Positions 59,279-64,000 of a stretch of DNA of 64,000 nucleotides are shown here, in pieces. The notes below the pieces were generated by a model. It had not been told where the DNA came from. It did no database searches and was given only the letters and a program-made list of their open reading frames with translations. The DNA is from Acanthochlamys bracteata (Eukaryota; Streptophyta; Magnoliopsida; Pandanales; Velloziaceae). How positions within the stretch are numbered: position 1 is the first letter of the stretch; every line of letters begins with the position of its first letter. The translations under genes were made by a program, and so were the position numbers. Where the stretch lies: the NCBI GenBank assembly GCA_019914995.1, contig CM034131.1, positions 992,001-1,056,000 on the forward strand, in the 5' to 3' direction.

Positions 59279-59884
59279 ATGGTATCGCTTCACAAACAAC
59301 TAGAAGACTTAGAACAAGATTGGGACGCATACAAGCGATCAGCTCCGTCGTCTCGTCGTCGCCGTCGCAGCAGGTCGACGTCGTTATCGATTCTGACCTT
59401 CGACGATTCGCCTAAAAGACTTGTATCTTCTCTCCAACAGACACGGTCTCCATCTCAAATCGCTGAAGAACGGCGAGAACCGTTGCTTGATGGAATATTA
59501 CGAGGCCGGAAACTTCTAGAAGCTCTTGATTTCGCCAAGCACGAATGCAATTTTGTTGATTCTTCCTGCATCACCTCATGTTCAACAGTCGACGACGATG
59601 CTAAAGAATTACTTTCTTCTTCTTCCTCAGCTTCGTCTGAGTTGATCGAAGAGGAAGAGGAGAAGGAGGTGGATGCCGGCGAGACGGTGTCGACGGAGAG
59701 CGAAGCGAAAAGTGAAGTTTTAGTAGTTAGTGATGGAAGAAGAGAGAAGTTGGGAGTGTGTAAGATGATCGCATGCCTTATTCTTTTGATTGCGGTTGTG
59801 CTTCTTCTGTTGATGAAAGGGTTTGTTTCATTCAGGAAAGATGTTCATGCGGAAGAGGTTGATGATTTGATAGTTCCTACATGA
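59279..59884 (+). CDS. Tail-anchored acidic protein of unknown family (201 aa)
   Basis: I do not recognise the family. From ATG 59279 the protein begins MVSLHKQLEDLEQDWDAYKR, a likely coiled-coil segment, then a basic Arg/Ser stretch (SSRRRRRSRSTS, about 24-35). A middle part has EPLLDGILRGRKLLEALDFAKHE, followed by a Ser-rich and Glu-rich stretch. Near the C-terminus is a hydrophobic segment (CKMIACLILLIAVVLLLLMKGF, about 162-183) with a short tail ending DDLIVPT. The layout suggests insertion by the C-terminus, with the bulk in the cytosol. The frame is also open for 27 codons before the ATG (SASLWDCLRLGEDTKRLEES), which looks protein-like, so the true start may lie in an upstream exon or at a non-ATG codon. 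It is intronless from here to the stop. Confidence 0.75.
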   Translation: MVSLHKQLEDLEQDWDAYKRSAPSSRRRRRSRSTSLSILTFDDSPKRLVSSLQQTRSPSQIAEERREPLLDGILRGRKLLEALDFAKHECNFVDSSCITSCSTVDDDAKELLSSSSSASSELIEEEEEKEVDAGETVSTESEAKSEVLVVSDGRREKLGVCKMIACLILLIAVVLLLLMKGFVSFRKDVHAEEVDDLIVPT

Positions 59885-61004
59885 ATTTTAAAATTTTTTA
59901 AATATGATTAATTTTGTAGATCAACTAGCTTCTAGTTGGATTCTTTTTCCCTTTTTTTGTTTTAAATTTTAGTTTTAACTGATTATGAAAATACACCTTA
60001 TATGTTTGAATCATTTGGCTGTTGGTTCTTTTAGAGGGGATCGTCTTTGCCTTAAAAAAACAAAAACTGGGAGCTTTGTTTTACATTATATAACTTTCTC
60101 CACTCTCGAGTCAATAATGCTATTCCTTATTTTTTCTGTTCTTTCAAAATAAACAAAGGTAAGGCAATTTCACTATCTCAATTTAACAAACTCTGACGGG
60201 GGTTTTGGTTTTGGTTGAGCGTTTCTTGGACGCTCTTTTTTTATTTTTATTATATATTTTTTAATATATATTTTATAAATATATACAAAATTTATTTTAA
60301 AATTTTAAAAATATATTAAAAAATTTTATAATGAAATCTTTTTATTATATATTTTTACTTTTTTTAGAAATAAAAATAAAACTTTTTTAAAAATAAAAAT
60401 ATATTCTATTTTAAAAAAATTTATTTTATAAACAATACTAAACTTACAGATTTCAGAAAAGGTGTACTTTTTTCATAAAAGTTACTTTTTGAAAAGTAAC
60501 TTACTTCAAAATTAATGTAAGATAATAAACCAGAAAATAGTTTTAACGACGAAGCTAATTTTATATTTTCATATTTTAAAATCCAAAAGGATTAGTCACT
60601 CCATAAGTAATGTCTGCTTGCAAAAATCTTCTCATGTCAAGAGAGAGGTTCATGGAAGGGAGGTATGATACATTTGTTTCATTGCAGTAGTTGAAGGCTT
60701 GAAGCTTAGCAAATACATCAGAGTGATTGGAGATTGCTTAAAACAGAAATATTTGTTTAACAAAAAGTTTATGATAATATTTTTGCAAAAGCAAACAACC
60801 TTAGGTTAATTTGTCTGAGATTATTATTATTATTACTATCTTTTTTAGTGCCAATGTCCTTTCTAGGTTGATTCTTTTTCAGGTGGATTCCACCTGTTAA
60901 CTTAGGAAAAATTCCAGAGCATTAATACCTAATTAAAGCGTACATATCAATTATCAATCAGCAAAGTAATATATTAAAAAAAAACAAAATTACATGTATA
61001 CGAA
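59885..61004. other. 3' region and spacer with a weak group A element
   Basis: About 60213-60446 carries GAGCGTTTCTTGGACGC and an AT-rich group A core, ending near AACAATACTAAACTTAC. The remainder shows no gene. Confidence 0.4.
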
Positions 61005-61300
61005 AGGGTGCGTTTTAAACGACCGTAATTCCACTTTCTTTCGTTAAATTTTGAGTTTCGAATCGTTTATATATTTCAATTACACAAAAAAATTAAAATT
61101 TTATTTTCACATACGAAACTCCAGTTCTAATTTTTTTATTTGTACACTACCTAATATAATTATATCTTTCAATTTTTAATATATTTTTAAAAACTATTGA
61201 AGCACAAACACTTAACTCTATTTCTACTTTATTTTTTAAAAATTCTATTTTTTATTTTTTATTTTTATAAAACTCAGTTACGGTTATTTAAAGTACTCCC
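61005..61300. repeat. MITE-like element, group B
   Basis: The left end AGGGTGCGTTTTAAACGACCG is followed by TAATTCCACTTTCTTTCG, TTTCAATTACACAAAAAAAT, then TTGTACACTACCTAATATAATTA and AAAACTCAGTTACGG, in the same order as the copies at 19554 and 30981. The right end AAAGTACTCCC is approximate. Confidence 0.58.
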
Positions 61301-61821
61301 TAAATCAATCTTAGCAACCTTGTTGAACTTTCTAACTCCACTAATCTTTATTATGAAGAAAAGAATTATGAGTTGTCATTATTAATGATCATAATAATTG
61401 CTTGGGCCTAAGTGCCTAATTTACATGTGAAATTGTTGAGTTGGGACCTTTTATTGGTACTAATCATGATTCAATTGAAAGGCGATCTAATCATTTTAAT
61501 AGTACTTAAATCAGTGGGTGGACCTCAATCCTACAACCTCTATAGCGTAGTTCCAAACTATACATGTATAGCAATAGCATATTCATGTTGCCTATTACAC
61601 CAACCAAAGTTAGCTAGACAGTCTTTAGAATCATTTAAGAATGCTTAAACAATTTTTTTATTTTAAAATTTTTGGAAAATATATTTAACTTTTATAAAAA
61701 AATTTTAACCACTCTTAAAAAAATTCACCTCTAAAATTATGAAGTTTAAAAGCATATACATTCAGTATAGAAAAGCTCAGAAGAAAACAAAGTAATGAGA
61801 CTATGAGAGGATTGCCACGAA

Positions 61822-62035
61822 GGGGATGTTTTAGAGTATTTATTGAAAAAAATAATTTCGAAAAAACTATTTTAAAAATTTGTAAAAAATAATAAAAAAT
61901 AATTAATTAAAAAAATTTTATGATATAAATTTTTTTTTATACTATTAAGTTTTTTAAAAAATTATAAAATATTTTAAAATTTTTATTAAAAAATATAAAA
62001 TAAAAAGTTGAAAAACAAACTTTCCCAAATATGTC
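61822..62035. repeat. MITE-like element, group A
   Basis: The left end GGGGATGTTTTAGAGTATTT and the right end AACTTTCCCAAATATGTC form a weak inverted repeat. The core (TAAAATATTTTAAAATTTTTATTAAAAA) is shared with 21165-21394. Confidence 0.48.
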
Positions 62036-62094
62036 AACTTAACAAAAAAATATGTATGATTAAGATGCTATTATCCATTTGCAAGGTCTGAATG

Positions 62095-62254
62095 TATAAG
62101 CTGCATTTTTTTATAGTAAGTGATTTACTAAAAAGGATTTATTATAAAATATATTATTAGAAATAATTTCAGTTTTATATCTTTTTTTAGTTAGAACTAA
62201 ATTTTAAGTAATTTTTTAATGAAAAAATTAATTATAAGATAAAAATAACACGTC
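62095..62254. repeat. MITE-like element, group C (truncated)
   Basis: The right end AAAATAACACGTCC and the core AAATTTTAAGTAATTTTTTAATG fit group C. The left end is unclear and the copy is shorter than others. Confidence 0.38.
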
Positions 62255-62514
62255 CTTACGGAATAAGTTGACACGATTAGACAGCCTTGAAATGGCCCTT
62301 GACAAACCATACTTAGCTTATTTATATGCTAAAACAAAGAATACCCTATAATATTAATACCTGTATAATTGTATAAAGAGATGGACCGCCCTATCTTCTT
62401 TTATTCAGAAGAATTGGACTATTACTTATTTCTGAATAATACTCACACAAAAATATTATTTTTTTAGTCGTTTTAAATATATTATATGTAAAGAATATAT
62501 ATATTGATTTTAAA

Positions 62515-62797
62515 AGTGTGTTTCAATCGTTCAAAATTTTAGTTTCTATCTTAAAATTTCAAAAAATTTATATATTTTATTTGTACAAAAAATAAAAATT
62601 CTAATTTCACATATAAAATTTTAATTTAATATTTTTATATACTTCTTAATATAATTTCATCTTTTAATTTTTAACTTATTTTTTAGAAATAATTAAAATA
62701 TAAAATTAAATAATATTTTTAACCTATTTTAAAAAAAAATTTATCTTTTATTTTAAACTTGAAAAAAATTCAGTTATAGATATTTAAAACACGTTTA
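62515..62797. repeat. MITE-like element, group B
   Basis: The left end AGTGTGTTTCAATCGTTC and the right end TCAGTTATAGATATTTAAAACACG are fair inverted repeats. The body follows group B but is heavily shifted to A/T. Confidence 0.5.
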
Positions 62798-63514
62798 AAA
62801 ATAAAATATCATAATATCATCCTTGTATGCTTGGTGGTGCTTACATAATTTAATGGAGTTTTCAACTTAATACATTATAAGTATAATTATTGCTCATACA
62901 TAAGTGGCAGTGATTGTCTTATGAAATAAACCTTATTACGAAAAATCATTAGTTACATGTAGAGCAAATACCAATCATACAATTATCGTTTACTCTTGAA
63001 AAGTCAAAAAAGGATCCTAAAAATTTATTTACTTAACTATAACCGATCCTAAATTACTTTTCTACAACAACTCGTTTAAACTTTATTTATTTATGTATTT
63101 ACTTTTTGTACTAGTTTGTTGAGTTTGTTCTGTTCTCTTCTTTCTTCGAAGTGTTTCTTTGCCGTACCCCATGCCTACATTTGATTCGTCCTACTTGTGG
63201 GACGTTCTCCATGTGAGCCACTAGAACTTGATCCTCACTCGCTTAAAGATTACAACTTCTTCATTCTTCTTCGTTAGATAGGTAGCTAGATTACTAAACA
63301 CACTCGCACACATTTCTTATAATAGAACACCGCCCAACACTTGCGTTCTTCACCATTTCCCACCATATCCCAACACCCAATGCTCTACCGCTGTTGTAGT
63401 GGTTCTCTGTCTCTCTTGTTCTTTTCTCTTTCTGCTTCCTAATTAATTAAGGTCTTCGAGATATCTTGTATAAACAAGATTACGCAAATTTTAGTTGTTT
63501 GATTTTGTTGAAGG
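62798..63514 (+). promoter_or_regulatory. Upstream region of the MAKR-like gene
   Basis: The segment 63100-63514 has balanced composition with pyrimidine-rich tracts (TCTGTTCTCTTCTTTCTTC at about 63128-63146, and GTCTCTCTTGTTCTTTTCTC around 63409-63428), typical of a plant promoter and leader. No sharp TATA box was fixed. Confidence 0.35.
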
Positions 63515-64000
63515 ATGGAGGGAGGAGTGCTGATAGCGAACAACAATACTTTGCCAGATCAAATAGCAACACCAAGAAGAAGCAGTGTTTCATCAACATC
63601 AACGGCGCCAGAGTTCGAGTTCTGGTCTTCTTCATCAATGATGAATGTTAGCGATCAGTTTTCTTCATCTCCTCTTCTTACCGCCGACGAACTCTTCGTC
63701 GACGGCGTTCTTATTCCTCTACATCTTCTCTCTCCCCCTTCCCCCGACTACAACGACAACATCAACCACCTTGAAGAAGAAACAAACGTTCAAGATCAGC
63801 TTCAACTCGACTCATTCCATGATAGTAATTCTGCTACTGCTGCTGCTGCTGCTCCTGATAAAAATTGTAGAGAGCAACTCGAAGTTATCGTAATAGAGCA
63901 AGAGAAACAAGAGCAAGGACAAGGACAGCAAGAACAGCAGAAGCAAAGAGAACTAGAGTCGCCTTCAATAGCGTTGATCACTTCATGTCTAGCGCCGGTT
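63515..64000 (+). CDS. Membrane-associated kinase regulator / BKI1-like protein (N-terminal part, runs off window)
   Basis: ATG 63515 opens MEGGVLIANNNTLP and the frame stays open to base 64000 (162 codons). The motif EFEFWSSSS is followed by LLTADELFVDGVLIPLHLLSPP. An aromatic/acidic FEF-type motif followed by ADELFxxGxLLPLHLL is typical of the N-terminus of plant MAKR proteins and relatives of BKI1, which bind receptor-kinase domains at the plasma membrane and are released on phosphorylation. Further on there is an Ala run and a long Gln/Glu-rich stretch (QEKQEQGQGQQEQQKQRE). The membrane-binding Lys/Arg stretch and the C-terminal kinase-binding motif would lie outside, so the call rests on the N-terminal motif only. 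Confidence 0.55.
   Translation, partial: MEGGVLIANNNTLPDQIATPRRSSVSSTSTAPEFEFWSSSSMMNVSDQFSSSPLLTADELFVDGVLIPLHLLSPPSPDYNDNINHLEEETNVQDQLQLDSFHDSNSATAAAAAPDKNCREQLEVIVIEQEKQEQGQGQQEQQKQRELESPSIALITSCLAPV

Noticed and set aside
61197-61385. Plus-strand frame in 61197-61385
   Set aside because: It lies mostly inside a group B repeat and its Phe/Leu/Tyr/Lys-rich translation reflects A/T content; the related frames at 19600-19845 and 31167-31355 are rejected for the same reason.
1-64000. CRISPR arrays, prokaryotic operons, phage or defence islands
   Set aside because: No spaced direct repeats of constant length, no dense co-oriented intronless genes; the gene structure is that of a plant nuclear genome.

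Overview
This window looks like nuclear DNA of a flowering plant, most probably a eudicot. The genes have introns with GT-AG borders, coding blocks are separated by long AT-rich spacers, and the products are plant families: an HMA/isoprenylated HIPP protein, an SBP-box factor with a miR156 site, an HVA22 protein and an F-box/kelch protein. I see no rRNA, no confident tRNA, no CRISPR array and no prokaryotic or viral gene cluster. The species cannot be named from the sequence alone.

Layout: 1-2660 (-) holds the 5' part of an F-box/kelch gene with a 5'UTR intron. 2700-11700 is an AT-rich spacer packed with short repeats. 12033-14313 (+) is a five-exon HIPP07/FP3-type heavy-metal-associated isoprenylated protein. 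14314-23480 is a repeat-rich spacer with two higher-GC islands that have no gene I can recognise. 23551-26730 (+) is a four-exon OTU-type cysteine protease. 29271-29605 (+) is an HVA22-family gene that has lost its middle exons but kept its frame. 31518-31715 (-) carries two MADS-like mini-exons, probably a relic. 34029-37757 (-) is an SPL13-type SBP-box transcription factor with a canonical miR156 target site. 38620-46833 is spacer. 46834-56657 (-) is the DNA primase large subunit in 19 exons, including one GC-AG intron. 57690-58500 has a short higher-GC stretch and a signal-peptide-like ORF that runs into a repeat. 59279-59884 (+) is a tail-anchored protein of unknown family. 63515-64000 (+) is the start of a MAKR/BKI1-like gene that leaves the window.

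The genes do not form a pathway; they are unrelated housekeeping, regulatory and stress genes on both strands. The most striking feature is the spacer DNA. Much of it consists of about 150-630 bp AT-rich elements whose ends carry a shared inverted core, G(G)nCGTGTTT...AAACACGnCC. They fall into at least three groups, occur in both orientations, and sit in spacers and introns. I read them as non-autonomous, MITE-like elements at different stages of decay.

Exon borders were inferred by hand from splice signals, frame continuity and remembered family features. UTR ends, transcription starts and repeat borders are approximate.
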